This document shows, in pieces, positions 32,057 through 43,729 of a stretch of DNA of 64,000 bases; position 1 is the first letter of the stretch, and each line of letters opens with the position of its first letter. Below the pieces are notes generated by a model that saw only the letters and a program-made list of their open reading frames with translations, did not search any database and was not told the DNA's origin. The position numbers and the translations under genes were made by a program. This DNA is from Stropharia rugosoannulata. Its lineage: Eukaryota > Basidiomycota > Agaricomycetes > Agaricales > Strophariaceae. Location of the stretch: contig JANCIK010000008.1 in assembly GCA_028532985.1 (NCBI GenBank), positions 1 to 64,000 on the forward strand, in the 5' to 3' direction.

Positions 32057-34008
32057 ATGGGCCGTCTTAAGCTTGCAAACAACTATGCACCTCGATTTTC
32101 GCTGAGCTCATTGGTTCAATCCTTCTATCTTTTCTTCGAGGACAATCCTTTGTCTCCTTTGAAGAAACCCGACGAGTCCAGTGACCAGCCACGCGAAACT
32201 GGTTATCGCACCCCTCCCAATCCAACTAATTTAGCGGCACAGGCAAGTCTCTACTCCCCCCAGCCTAGCGCTGGTGACACCGAGTACAGCGCAGCACCGA
32301 CAGTTTTACCCCGAGTTCCGAATGACTCCTCCGGTACTGAGGAAGCAGATGGCGAGCCTCAAGCCGAGACAGCACTGGAGCTCTTGTCTAATGCTGAATC
32401 ATCGTTGGCTAACCCGTCCACTATTCGTGAAGAAATATTTGGGAGTCAGTCAGTCTGGTCCCTCAGGTCCTTAGACTTGATCCCGATCCACCTTCTGTTC
32501 CTCGACGATGTCAGTAACCACATCCCTCTGATCTTTTAACTTTTGATTTTATTGATGGACCAAACATGCAGCATACGTTTCGTCTTCACTCATCTGGGGA
32601 GTTTACTATTGTTCGACAAGGGGTATCTCTGTTTGAGACGCTCTACGCCAGTGCATGCTCAATCGGCGCCCCGATCAACCCCTTCTGCAACGACAATGTG
32701 GACTCTTTCTGGACGGTTAAGGGCAACACACTTACAGGACACCCTCAACCATGTACCCAAGACCTATACTTATTGATTATCCTGCTCCAATATGTACAGG
32801 CAACTATCCGAAATACGTTGACGACTTATATTTGGATGGGTGATGGGCCCAGTCAGCTTTCGGTGTGTAGTATCACGACATGATCGGCATTATTAACTTA
32901 AGTTGAATCGCTGCAGCAATTCGTCGTCGACGCTATGAGGTTGGCGTTCCACGACGCCACCTTTAAAGCGGCTTGGGAGCTCCTGCAATGGAGACCTATC
33001 TGCAAAGCAATATGCGCTCAAACTCCGGCTCTGCGTATAGGAACATGGATACAGGACAATAGCCCTGAGGAGGACTGTTTATATCACTACTTTATTCAAA
33101 ATTTGCGACTTCAGGTGAGCATCCCGCCGGCGATGTCGGTCCTTGTTGCGGTGATCACTGATTTACGAGCCTTCTCTGGCTTCATTCGCAGAATGGGACT
33201 ATATTTGCGGCCTTCATCAATACAATTTCAAACAAGGCCGATGAGTACCTATCTTCGTTCAGTTGCTCCAGCAGCGAGTATCTATGTCTTCCTCAATTCC
33301 CTCGTCGTTTACGCCACGTCCCGGCCGAGATCCGGAAAATCGGGGTGTTTATATTTCGCAGCGTAGGACTCCGCGTTTTCTGGGACACCCAGATCCAAGC
33401 AGATTCGCAATCAAGAAATGGCGCATCCGAATCTCTTGGGCATATATTTGTCGCGGTGGAGGACGAATGCGAATCCCAACTAGTGTCCTTTTACTCATCC
33501 TCTATCATTAAAAGAGTCTTTAAAGACATTGTCCAGTTTTGGGGTGCAGACTCGCTTACCCAGATTTACCACAGTGAAGGCAAACCCAGAATGCTCCACC
33601 CCATCGTTCTCTGCTACGCCGCAGCCTTTGTAAGTACTGATCTACTGGTTTTAAGAATCGAGTGACTCTGATACTGATTTCTATATATGGTAGGTCGATT
33701 GCGCCTTAAGGGCAATCGCCGAAGAGAATCACGTTAGTCCAAAAAGGAAGCATCCAGCATTAAATATGGAGCTGAATGTCGCTCTCGAGGCCCATAAGTT
33801 CACACTAACCTCAATAGCACGTAGGAATAGGTCAACATCATCATCCTCTTCTTTGCGTACTGTTTTACGGGACCTTAAAACTGATCTCCCGATTACGGTT
33901 TCCCATCATTCCGCAGCATCTTTCAGTCCTGTTATGCCTCATCCCCCCATGACTGACCTGCCCCAAGAAGACCTCCTTGTGCTTCTAGGCAAACTACGCA
34001 AAATTTGA
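32057..34008 (+). CDS. unknown protein, 5 exons, 564 residues
   Basis: Exons 32057-32509, 32572-32862, 32917-33114, 33192-33629 and 33694-34008. Every intron is GT-AG and in phase 0, and every exon is open, a strong sign of a functional gene. Exon 1 is a Pro/Ser-rich acidic region after a hydrophobic patch (LSSLVQSFYLFFEDNPL). Exons 2-4 encode a globular domain (GEFTIVRQGVSLFETLYASA, MRLAFHDATFKAAWELL, LPQFPRRLRHVPAEIRKIGVFIFRSVG, VFKDIVQFWGAD). The last exon is Ser-rich and basic, then Pro-rich. I do not recognise a family; a lineage-specific agaricomycete gene is likely. Confidence 0.72.
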
Positions 34009-35710
34009 ATCAGATTAATTCCACTTTATGTAGATCAGAGACTTGTTTGCCATTGTTACCAAATTCTTTCCATTCTTGTATGATGTTCATCCAATGCTCA
34101 TTTTATGTTCGTTATACACCTTCACATTTGGTTTATAGTGTCTACTAGTACTATTGCAGCATGCTGACCTAGGGTGCATGTTTCCAACCCTTTACTATCG
34201 GCACACTATTTTTGTTTACTGCTTTGACAATTTGCTGACAAATAAAAAAAAGTTTTAAATCCATGTTTCAATTTCTCATGATATGAGTGAGAAGTATACA
34301 TGACTGCGTGATCATCATAGCACATGTTCAAGGGTTGTCCTGGGGATGCTCGGGACGTGTATAACTTAATATGGATTGCCAACCAGTGTTGCGCTATGTG
34401 GCTCAAGGGAGCAGCATAAGAGCAAACAAGAGACATTTTTGGAAATGGTGGATTCGTGTTGGTACCAGTCTAACTCCTTTGGTACTACTTACTACTAAGG
34501 TTATCAAATTAGCCAACTGATCAATTTACATTCTATCTGTCAGGTACGTGTGAGACCCCAGCGCTCAGCGCTATCGCATTTATAGCGCGCCGGGATTCAA
34601 CCGGGATCCGTCAATTAATCACCCAACGCCGGAGAGGGCCAAAGTTATGCTCTCTCCTCTCTTCCGAGCCCGCATCTTATATGTAGGCCTAAGACGCAAA
34701 TCACACGCAAATCACACCCACTACAAAACATAGGGAAGCGCGCATGAATGTACGCCCGGAAAACAATGCACGGACCAATCAGGACGTAGTTAAGTAGTAG
34801 GTCGCATTTTGAACGCAGAACGACTGGTATGATTGTACTAGTACTGCGACCGTCGGTTGAAATACTAACTTAGGGGGAGTTCTATTCTATTAAAAGTGTC
34901 CCGCGCATCGCCCGTTTGTCTCGCCCTCGTCTCAATGAATGCATCCTTTGTCTCTTCCATTATCATTATGCGCGCCTGATTGGCGCCGCACAAATCGCTC
35001 CCTCGGCCCTCTTACTCAAGTCGCATAGTCGCACTTACACAATGCTGCGCACTGGAACGCAGCACGTGCTAGAAAGCGTAGCGCATATCTACCTCTACAA
35101 TGCGTATGACCTTTCATCGTTTCTAATTTCATTTTCAATGTAATAGGCTATCATTTGAATATTACGGTAGTATCGCCCGCGCCTGCGGTTGTAGCCCCTT
35201 GTCCTCCCAATTGAGTGATACCAAGTTCGTAGATAGGAGCTCGGCTGTCTAGGTTGCTGTCTGCGGAACCTTTCAGAAAGATGCGCACGAGGTGAAGTGA
35301 GTAATAAAATCTCCTTCGTCGAAGGGATGAAGCGTCATGCCAAATTAGCACTCCCGGTCTGTGCTATCAATCATTCAATGAGTCCGACTAGTAACAAACT
35401 AGTAATCAAACGTCTCAGGGCCACGACTTAGTATTCACTAGTAACGCATACTTAACATAAGACTACGAGTCATGGCTACGCCGCTAAAAGTAATAGTACC
35501 TCTAGAAAACTTGACGCTGTTACTTATCACAAATGATCGTCCCGAATCAGTTATCTTGCGTTTTAATTTGAGAGTTCTGTGCAACTGCGGGCCCAGTCGA
35601 AGCTCAGCAACGATCAGTGCAGGGGGAACAGACGTTTCAATAATCAGAATAACTAGCTTTGCAGAGAATATAAAGATCTTCGTATTTGTCGTGAGCTTAC
35701 TTGTACCTTC
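34009..35710. other. intergenic; possible solo LTR inside
   Basis: No gene supported. A plus-strand frame at 35472-35720 could be an upstream exon of the next gene, but its splice links are unclear. Confidence 0.4.
34549..35041 (+). repeat. possible solo LTR
   Basis: Begins TGTGAGACCCCAGCGC, resembling the start of basidiomycete gypsy LTRs, contains the CCGGGATTCAACCGGGATCC type phrase and TATA-like runs, and could end at CTTACACA (35041). No second LTR and no clear target duplication were found. Confidence 0.3.
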
Positions 35711-36711
35711 ATGTCCATGACTGCCGTCACGCCAACGACGAAGCTAGGGGATTCCGCTGAGTCTACATGCATCGGGCAACGGAACATTGAGCCTGTATTC
35801 TCCCACTCTTCCGGTTTGAAGGCGGGAATACCTCGCGTTACAAGGAGAAAAGACTTGTATTATATGCGCCCCCTTTCTCCATTATCCCCGAGTCCCAGCC
35901 CAAGAACTTCTGAAAAGATCAAAAGTCCTAAAACACACTTGCAGGATCTCACCAGGAATCGCTACGTGAGGACCGAGGGTAAGCACTGTCAACTGTTTAT
36001 GCTGACCAAAATTCTGAAGTGTATTTCGTTTAAGCAGTTTCCAAAATGACAGTTGAGCCACTGGAGATTAGTGGATTGAAGATTCTGAAACACAGCCAAC
36101 CTAAAGATGCTAGTAAGCTCCCAGTCAAATGCGGTAGGCAAAAGACTAATGGGCGAGCTAATGTAGGGGGACTAAACAATTCACGCAGCTTGGATATACA
36201 CATGTCTCCGACATTCAGTCCTCTCATAAAATACAGCACACCCTTTTCGCAACTCCTGAGTTTGGATTGGCTCCCGGCATATGGTCTATCTGAAGAGGAA
36301 TTTTGGAAATTATTCATCAGATGTCAAGAATGTCTCAACTTCATGACTACAAGAACAGTCCCATACCACAAATGTCCTGATAAGATAGGTCAGGGTGAGC
36401 ATTAGATCTCTCTGCCCAACGACGGCTGATAAGTTCATTTGTAACTGGTAGGGGCATCAGACATATTCAGTCCATCTCCACTGAAACAACATATTTCAAT
36501 GCGCATGCTTGACGTCCACGATGCTGATTACGCTTCAGGAGTACCCGCAGAAGTGTTTAAGGAACTTTTTCATGTTTGTGGACAATGCGGACGGTTTATG
36601 ACAGAAAGAGTATCGCGGAATCATCACAACACAGATATAGACGGTGACGGAGGGCCACAAACCAGCTCCAGACAATGTATATATTTAGAACAATGCCGTA
36701 ACAGGTGTTGA
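35711..36711 (+). CDS. unknown protein with duplicated CxxC-HxxxC motif, 294 residues
   Basis: Exons 35711-35978, 36038-36394 and 36452-36711 join in phase 1 at both introns and give 294 residues, all open. Two similar modules are seen: EEEFWKLFIRCQECLNFMT...YHKCP at the end of exon 2 and AEVFKELFHVCGQCGRFMT...NHHNTD in exon 3. Each has a Phe-rich helix, CxxC, FMTxR and a distal His/Cys, consistent with a small zinc-binding fold that has been duplicated within the protein. The second module has His/Asn in place of the last Cys. The N-terminal region is Ser/Pro-rich. No known family recognised. Confidence 0.68.
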
Positions 36712-37146
36712 AAAACAAAGGATGCTTTTACTTATGTATCGGGCACAGTTGTACTAAGGGATAGGACAGAAACAGCAACCCACGGCTAATCCATCGCATG
36801 CGCAACGCTCCCTTCGACTTTTGTGCTGTAGCATATTTACTGCAACATTCTAGTTCTAACACTGCATAATGTACTTGAATGTCTACGTACATACACGCGA
36901 CTAAGTACGGCCGAATCGCAACGTTCCAGATCGATTGATCAACGCGTTCCATATTTAGCTTGCGCCGAGGTAAGGCAGGTGGTATTTTTCAAACTCCGCA
37001 ACAAACAAGTCTTACCACCGCCTTGGTTCAGGAATCAGTGACGTTTTATTTGTCCTTCTTGCTTCAATCCAATGCGTGTTTAGGGAGCTGGCAATCACTG
37101 TCCTCCCTTACATGCTCCAGTATACCGAATCCCCGAGCCACACACC

Positions 37147-37288
37147 CTACCCCCAGAACTCCGACTCATTTGAGCAGACCAGAAAATGTTTCGAAGGGGG
37201 TTGAATGCTGAAAGCATTCCCTCCTGAGATACCATTGAATACAAGAGCAGCGGTAGGGCAATCTTATTGATTGCGGCCGCTAATCTTC
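37147..37288 (+). ncRNA. structured dispersed repeat, copy B
   Basis: A 142-bp unit with two nested hairpins. Hairpin 1: AGGGGG (37195-37200) with CCTCCT (37220-37225) enclosing GAATGCT-gaa-AGCATTC. Hairpin 2: AGCGG (37249-37253) with CCGCT (37277-37281) enclosing GCAATC-ttatt-GATTGC. A weaker hairpin precedes them (37160-37175). An ACAAGA box lies between the two main hairpins. The unit could be a non-coding RNA gene family, a SINE or a miniature inverted-repeat element. Confidence 0.6.
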
Positions 37289-37453
37289 CGAGCTCATTAC
37301 GCGTGTACGACGACGTCGCCTTCTTGTTCTTCCTTCTTCGATCTGTGCGAACGTATTATGGCCCGACATCCTATGCTCCCTCGTAGTCTTTCTCCAAAAT
37401 TCTATCCAGCCTCGCGTGACCCTGACCGCTCTGCGTCTATTCGTACATTGCCA

Positions 37454-37595
37454 CTACCCCCAGAACTCTGACTCATCCGAGCAGACCAAAAAATGTTTCG
37501 AAGGGGGTCGAATGCTGAAAGCATTCCCTCCTGAGATACCATTGAATACAAGAGCAGCGGTAGGGCAATCTTATTGATTGCGGCCGCTAATCTTC
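37454..37595 (+). ncRNA. structured dispersed repeat, copy C
   Basis: Same 142-bp length as copy B, 307 bp downstream, differing at only a few positions, none of which break the two main hairpins. Same orientation. The 165 bp between the copies is not repeated. Confidence 0.6.
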
Positions 37596-37917
37596 TAAGC
37601 TATGTCATACTTACTGCCAGGGCTGCGAGACTGCGTGCCAAATCTACGATTGTTTGAACAATGCGCCGACGAGTACATTGCTAATACCATACCACAATGC
37701 GTGATTGGACCGGTAGTAGGTACCATGATACGCACGCAGCTTTTGCGCAGTTTTTTTTTTGTCAGGGGGCCTTTCCGTTCTGAGTCAATTCTAAAGAACT
37801 ACCTGTCCATATTTAACACAGAGGTCTTATATGTTTCTTAGCCTTCGTCATCGTCGCACCTGTCTGCAGTTCTTGCCGTATCGTGGCCCTGGCTAGCATC
37901 TCCATTGCCCCTTTCTG

Positions 37918-40900
37918 ATGCCTCCACAGTTCTCATGTCTTCCTGCTTGCGGGAGGACCTTTTCTAAACCTGCTTCATTAACAAAGCATAGACATGGATG
38001 TTCTCATGTCCTTGCTAATCGCACCATATCACACCAAAATCGTGTATTTGGAGGTAACTATGATATTTCCTCGTCTCAGAGTCATCGACCCAAGCGTTTT
38101 GCAGTGCGTGTCCATTTTCTAACACCTATACCTTGCCTTAACTGACACCGCTTGTGGCAGAGTTTAATCACATCCACTTCCAATATCGAGTACGCCGCCT
38201 TGTCTGCCGTTCGGGACTGCACAGCGACCACTACAACCGGACGCAGTTATGTTGATCCGTCTGCAGATCTAGACATCCCACAGGAATCGGAGCTAAGCGC
38301 GGCTGGTCTCCCTAGGCGCAGCTATAGAATCCCTGCCCGACTTATCGATGCTCCTCCAGAGCCACTAACACCGGCAAATTTGGCGGAACAAGATGCTGTC
38401 TCAAGAGTCATATCTACCGCTTCCAATCAATTGATCACGGCTACAAATTCTTTTGGCCTTTTCAGACACTACGAATGGCGCCCGACCTATGATCCAAGCA
38501 GTCAACCGTTGGAGGATTTAGCCATATCAGAAAGACATTCAAGCCATGACAACAGTATCAAATGCAGTGAAGACCGACCGCTGTATTGGCCTTTTGCCAA
38601 CATCAGCGTTTGGCGTACAATCTGTTGGATGAACAATGGTTTGACTTTGAAATCTGAGGGGGAAGTGTCGAGTTTCATCAAAGAAGTCATTCAACAGCCC
38701 GAGTTTGACCCGGCGCATTTCGACAATTTTGATGCTCATAGGGAAAATGTTCGCTTTGACAAGGCTATTTCTGCTGATGACAGCATTCAAAGCCAGTTCA
38801 AAGAGGCTTCAGTGGACATTCTAGTCCCCTCAGGCAGTCATAAAGTTCCTCCTCGGATGTTTACTGTGCCCGGTCTCTATTATCGCAGCCTGACCGCCAC
38901 AATCATTGAAGCTTTTCAAGACCGGCTATCTCATTTCCTACACTACTCGCCCTTCAAACTCTTCCATCGCGATAAACACCAAAATGATAAATTTCAACGT
39001 GTATATGGCGAGCTGTTTACATCAGATGCATTCATTGAGGAGCACGAAAAGCTTCAAAATTACGGAAAGTCTCATCCTGGAAACTCGGAATGCAAGCTTG
39101 AAAAAGTACTGGCCGCCCTAATGATCTCATCGGATGCCACGCATCTCACAAATTTTGGAAACGCAAAAGCATGGCCTATTTATATGATGCTTGGTAATTT
39201 ATCAAAATACATTCGATCTTTGCCGAAGTCAGGAGCTATGCACCACCTGGCTTATATACCATCAGTGTGTTTTTCAACTTTGTCACTCAAGCATTTAACA
39301 TAAACAATATTGGATAGCTCCCTGACTCATTCCATGACATGGCTTCAAACTTTCACACCAGATGGCGTACCCAGAAAAACGACATACTAACGCACTGTCG
39401 AAGGGAATTAATGCATGGCGTCTGGCAAAAACTTATTGATGATGAATTCTTGGATGCATATCACTATGGCGTTGTTGTGAATTGTAGTGATGGTATCGAA
39501 CGAAGAGTCTATCCCCGTTTCTTTACGTACTCTGCTGATTATCCCGAAAAGTGAGTCCAGTAAATATTTTTCACTTGGACTCTCAAACTCATGCTATACG
39601 TAGGGCCCTTCTTGCAACTATTCGATCCAAAGGTTTATTTCCGTGTCCTCGATGCCTCGTTCCTAAATCACAATTGGATCGCCTGGGAATGCGACAAGAT
39701 AAGACCAGACGCTCTTCACAGCCTAGGAGATATATGGAATCCAATGTGAAGTCTGCTCGTAAAGCCATCTATTATCGGGCGCGTGCGATTCGGAGCCAGG
39801 CTGTGGAGAATTTATTGAAAGCATTTTCTGGTGTACCTACAATTGTACAGTTTTTTCTTTGCTATACGTTGAACTTTTCTGACAATTGCTCTTAAGAATG
39901 CCTTTTCGGAGCGTTTAGGTCCCGATTATAATCCATTCAGAATGCTCGTTCCAGATCTCATGCACGAATTTGAACTCGGAGTTTGGAAATCATTATTCGT
40001 ACACTTGATTCGACTGCTCAATGTAGCAGGTAAAGGCGTTGACAGCAGAGTGACTGAGCTGGATCGTAGGTAAGTTTGCCCGAAATATGCTTGATAAAAA
40101 GCTGGTATTGATTGAAATCCCATTATGCAGATACCGGGTAATTAATGCCTTTGGAAACGACACTATTCGCAAATTTTCTGCAAATGTGTCAGAGATGAAA
40201 AGACTTGCTGCTCGAGACTTTGAAGACATTTTGCAAGTGAGTTTGGGACAGATATTATCATATAGTATGATCGCAAATTAACTAACTATAAACTTGGTTA
40301 TGTAAGTGCGCCATTCCAACGTTCGAAGGGCTCCTTGACTCACCACATAACAAGCGCCTCATGAAGTTACTCTACCGCACTGCGGAGCTTCATTCCTCCC
40401 TAAAGCTTCGATTGCACACCGAGGCAACACTCCAGCAGACAGAGCAGTTGATAGTGGAGTATGGAAGGCTGATGAGGCAGTTTTGTAAGACTACATGTGC
40501 GAGTTTTGAGACCATGGAGCTACCAAGGGAAACAGCAGCCCGCATTCGTCGGGAAGCGGGAAATGCTGCATCAAATGGGACAAGCTCAGCAACTAGTTCA
40601 AAGCCATCTAAGCGGCGGAAAATCCTTAACATTTCTACCACAAAATTCCATGCTCTCGGAGATTACGTGCACTATATACGCCAGTATGGCACAACCGACT
40701 CATATACTACTCAGCTGGTTTGTGCCCGATATATCCCTCCCTAATGATGTACTTACTGTTTTTGTTGACCTAGGGTGAAGTTGCTCATTCACCTGTCAAA
40801 AAAGCATACGCAATGACGAACAAGCGACATGCATTGAAACAGATAAGCAAAAGGTACATGCGGCAGCAACTCCTCAGAGGCCGATTGGAACAGCAAGATT

Positions 40901-42123
40901 ACATGGAGAATAGTAGTCCGGAACATCCATCACACCACTATGCAATCTCTCATACACGCAATGATGCAATAAATCTATTCACGTTCGTCGAAGATAACGA
41001 CCCTGCCAAAAAGGTTGTGCTCCTTTTAATTAGTGCAAAAATACGATTGGTCTAATCTTTTTGACCGCACAGAATTTTATTCCCAAACTCCAGGATCATT
41101 TACTCGGTCGAGTCCTTGGACTTGATTTCGATGGAGATGACCCCGGTGTCTTTTCCCATGAAGAGCGCAACACTATACGTATAAGAAATTCCATGATTTA
41201 CCGGCACCAAACCGCGAGAATTAACTATACAACCTATGACATTCGTCGCGAATTCGAAACAATAAACCCGAAATCGAGACCTTTCGTGATGATGGCCTCT
41301 CCTAACGTAGGCTCTAGTACTGAAGATCATCCTTTCTGGTATGCCCAAGTTTTGGGCATATTTCATGCGGATGTTAGGCGAACGGCTTCCACTTCTGCTG
41401 TCTGTTTCTCGTGGCAACAGATGGATTTTCTTTGGGTTCGTTGGTTAGGCATCGAGCCAGGATCCACCCACGGGCATCAAGTTGCAAAATTACCTATGGT
41501 GGGATATGTACCTGAAGATGATGATCTCGCCTTTGGATTTCTTGACCCAGGTCTTGTGATTAGGGGCTGTCATTTGATACCCGCGTTCAATAGTGGTCGT
41601 ACAAATTTGCTTTTGACTACCCAACTTCAAACGGAGGCTAGACCTGACGGAGAAACGTCGGATTGGCTGAACTTTTATATTGGAATGTAAGGTTGGCCGT
41701 GGCCGTCCAACATATGCAGCGTTTTTGAAGACTGACTTTCTTTCATTTTATAATAGATTTGCTGACCGAGACATGTATATGCGCTTTTCTGGCGTGGGTA
41801 TCGGCCATCGCGAAGAGATGTACTCTCGGCAAGACACTCACCACAACACGACGGTCACTGACGATGAGTCTGATGAGTCTGATGCAGTTGGGGAAGAAGT
41901 AATCTATTTAGCACAACGCGGACAAAGTGGAGAGGATGGATGCGAGGGATCAGTGGCCACTACCCATCCCAAAGGCAACTTCGAGTCGGAAGAAGCGAGT
42001 GATGAAGACGCCGATAACAACATGGGCGATGGTGACACCTCTTCCTCATCTTCTCTGGAAGATTGGACAGAATATGATGAATCAGTGTCTGATTTATCGG
42101 ATAACGAGTATGGTGATCTATAG
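37918..42123 (+). CDS. Plavaka-type transposase, intact, 10 exons, 1224 residues
   Basis: Exons: 37918-38103, 38161-39264, 39318-39550, 39604-39844, 39897-40069, 40131-40236, 40307-40717, 40774-41013, 41073-41686, 41757-42123. All introns are GT-AG, the phases agree and the sum is 3675 nt with no internal stop. An N-terminal C2H2 zinc finger (CLPACGRTFSKPASLTKHRHGC) is followed by the Plavaka core: SDATHLTNFGNAKAWPIYMML, DILTHCRRELMHGVWQ, YPRFFTYSADYPEK, PCPRCLVPKSQL, DLMHEFELGVWK, FEGLLDSPHNKRLMKLLYRTAELHS, KFHALGDYVHYIR. The C-terminus is acidic. Plavaka is a basidiomycete DNA transposon family; its transposase cuts and pastes the element. Nothing visible disables this copy, but the terminal repeats of the element were not located. 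Confidence 0.9.
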
Positions 42124-42192
42124 TCATGTCCCGTGGTAGAAAATTGAACTTGAAGATGCGCAATTTGAAGTTGAATTGCTTGTCCGACAGGA

Positions 42193-42557
42193 TCTCCTCC
42201 AGCGCAGCGACGTCGACATGCTCGATCTCGACGGTAAGGATATCAACCTTGTTCGCTAACTCGCGGATCTTCTGGGGATCGGCAAACGATCCGTCAATAT
42301 GCGCAAGATGCGGTTCTGAAGGCAAAAGGATTTGCTTTGCAGGGCCATTATTTCCCGCATCGAGAATTACGATTTTGACGTTCAAAAGTGAAGCAGAGGC
42401 CGCAAGCATACGTCCCAGCTGCCCGCCCCCTATGTAGTTATCAATTTCACCTTCGATTGTGAATTTTTCGAAAAGCTAGAGCGGTGATCAGAGGGTTGTT
42501 GCCATTGCTTAGAGCAGACTCACGCTCACCAAGGATCCCGATGATTTTTTCTGACAT
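42193..42557 (-). pseudogene. ADE2: ADE2/PurK start fragment
   Basis: Phosphoribosylaminoimidazole carboxylase acts in purine synthesis. Exon 1 (42557-42530, MSEKIIGILG) joins exon 2 from 42429 by a normal intron: GGGQLGRMLAASA, then KIVILDAGNNGPAKQI, AHIDGSFADPQKIRELA, DILTVEIEHVDVAALEEI. Homology stops at about 42193, about 70 bp from the stop codon of the Plavaka transposase, so only the N-terminal ~90 of some 570 residues remain. The 30-bp gap to the upstream F-box-like gene is too short for a normal promoter. It is a truncated copy, cut at the transposon end. Confidence 0.85.
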
Positions 42558-42586
42558 TGGAGAAGAGGTAAACGGGCGTTGCAGGC

Positions 42587-43477
42587 TTACAGTGACAAGG
42601 ACTCAGTAAACTCTGCAGCTCGATCCCACACGTTGATTCCAATCCTAGCTTCTTCTTCCCATTCTGCCTGAAGGTTCACTTTCTTCGAAAGACAAGCATA
42701 AATTGGTTGATTCAGCTTCCGCTTCGATGCGACCCAACAAAGTGCGCTTTCAATATCCGCATTGGAACAACAATCTTGAAGAATGACCACCACTAACATC
42801 ATGACAGACGGCATCTGTAAGAGCGGTAAAACATTATCCAGAAGATGTCGTTGTTGAGGCCGGTAGAAGGGCACTGCGATGTGCGACAGACGAGAGAAAT
42901 GGACCAGACGTAGACATGTCGAATAGGCACCAATAATCCCAATGCGCAGGTGAGTAACCTTATCGAAGAAAGGAGAGACAGTTGGCCCTGCGGCAAACTT
43001 GGGAAGAGACCATTCGGGATCTTGTGCATCAATCATGAGTAGGTGTATATCTGGTTTAGCGAGGATTGCCGCGTCTGGTAGAAAAGAGAAACGTGCTAGA
43101 GATGGTGTTGAAGCGTGAACTATCCAAAGTAGGTTGCCCTTATTGAGTGAAATATTTCGAACAAAGGGGCATGCTCGAAATATATCGAGGGTAATGCTGG
43201 CTTCAGCCTCTAGCCAAATATTCCTCACTTGATCAGTTGGGCAAAAGTCGGCGACTGGACAATCAAAGGGAGTCCTCTTGAGGGCATGTCGGATTTGCAC
43301 CATGGTGCTCAATTTCTTTATTACTAGTGTCGAGAAAAGATAAGGCAGGGCAAGCTTGCGAGTCCATTTGGAAGTTGTAATCAACGTCGCGCAGAATTTT
43401 GTTGATCTTGTACAAGCATTATGGAATATTTGATCAATAAGTTCGAGAGGGAGGCCATTTCCAACTTCGGCATGCAT
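42587..43477 (-). CDS. F-box-like protein, single exon, 296 residues
   Basis: ATG at 43477 in the context GCATGC; intact to TAG at 42587. The N-terminus GLPLELIDQIFHNAC...TTSKWTRKLALPYLF matches the short F-box-like start of large agaricomycete gene families (F-boxes recruit SCF ubiquitin ligases through Skp1). The rest is Leu-rich without clear repeats, with VTHLRIGIIG and LSHIAVPFYRP resembling the degenerate LRR-like body of that family. Target unknown. Confidence 0.72.
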   Translation of the reverse strand: MHAEVGNGLPLELIDQIFHNACTRSTKFCATLITTSKWTRKLALPYLFSTLVIKKLSTMVQIRHALKRTPFDCPVADFCPTDQVRNIWLEAEASITLDIFRACPFVRNISLNKGNLLWIVHASTPSLARFSFLPDAAILAKPDIHLLMIDAQDPEWSLPKFAAGPTVSPFFDKVTHLRIGIIGAYSTCLRLVHFSRLSHIAVPFYRPQQRHLLDNVLPLLQMPSVMMLVVVILQDCCSNADIESALCWVASKRKLNQPIYACLSKKVNLQAEWEEEARIGINVWDRAAEFTESLSL

Positions 43478-43729
43478 ATTGTCCAGCCTGGAGTGTCCAC
43501 CTTGGGTGGTTAATCGGGAGCAATTTGAAGAGCACCAACTTTAGGTGACAGGAACATGATGGTAATGCGAAGGGTCACACCATGCTGCGCAGTGCGCACT
43601 GTCGCGCTTTGATTATATTGACGCTTAGCGTCACTGCTTAACCTTCAAGAGGCTTGTCTGCTTGTTGTAACTTGTCTGCCCAGTTAGCTTGACGTTCTTT
43701 CATTTTCCTGGTCTACTTATCGCGTCAGA

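Noticed and set aside
34549..35041. Full gypsy insertion at the TGTGAGACCCC sequence
   Set aside because: No second LTR, coding region or target duplication nearby; kept only as a low-confidence solo LTR.
37258..37288. GCGGCCGC (NotI site) in the repeat family, suggesting vector contamination
   Set aside because: It occurs in three genomic copies within a conserved hairpin, and the diverged fourth copy replaces it by paired changes; no vector sequence surrounds it.
41862..41890. CTGATGAG in the Plavaka C-terminus as a ribozyme core
   Set aside because: It encodes a Ser/Asp/Glu run in an open exon and lacks a following GAAA and flanking stems.
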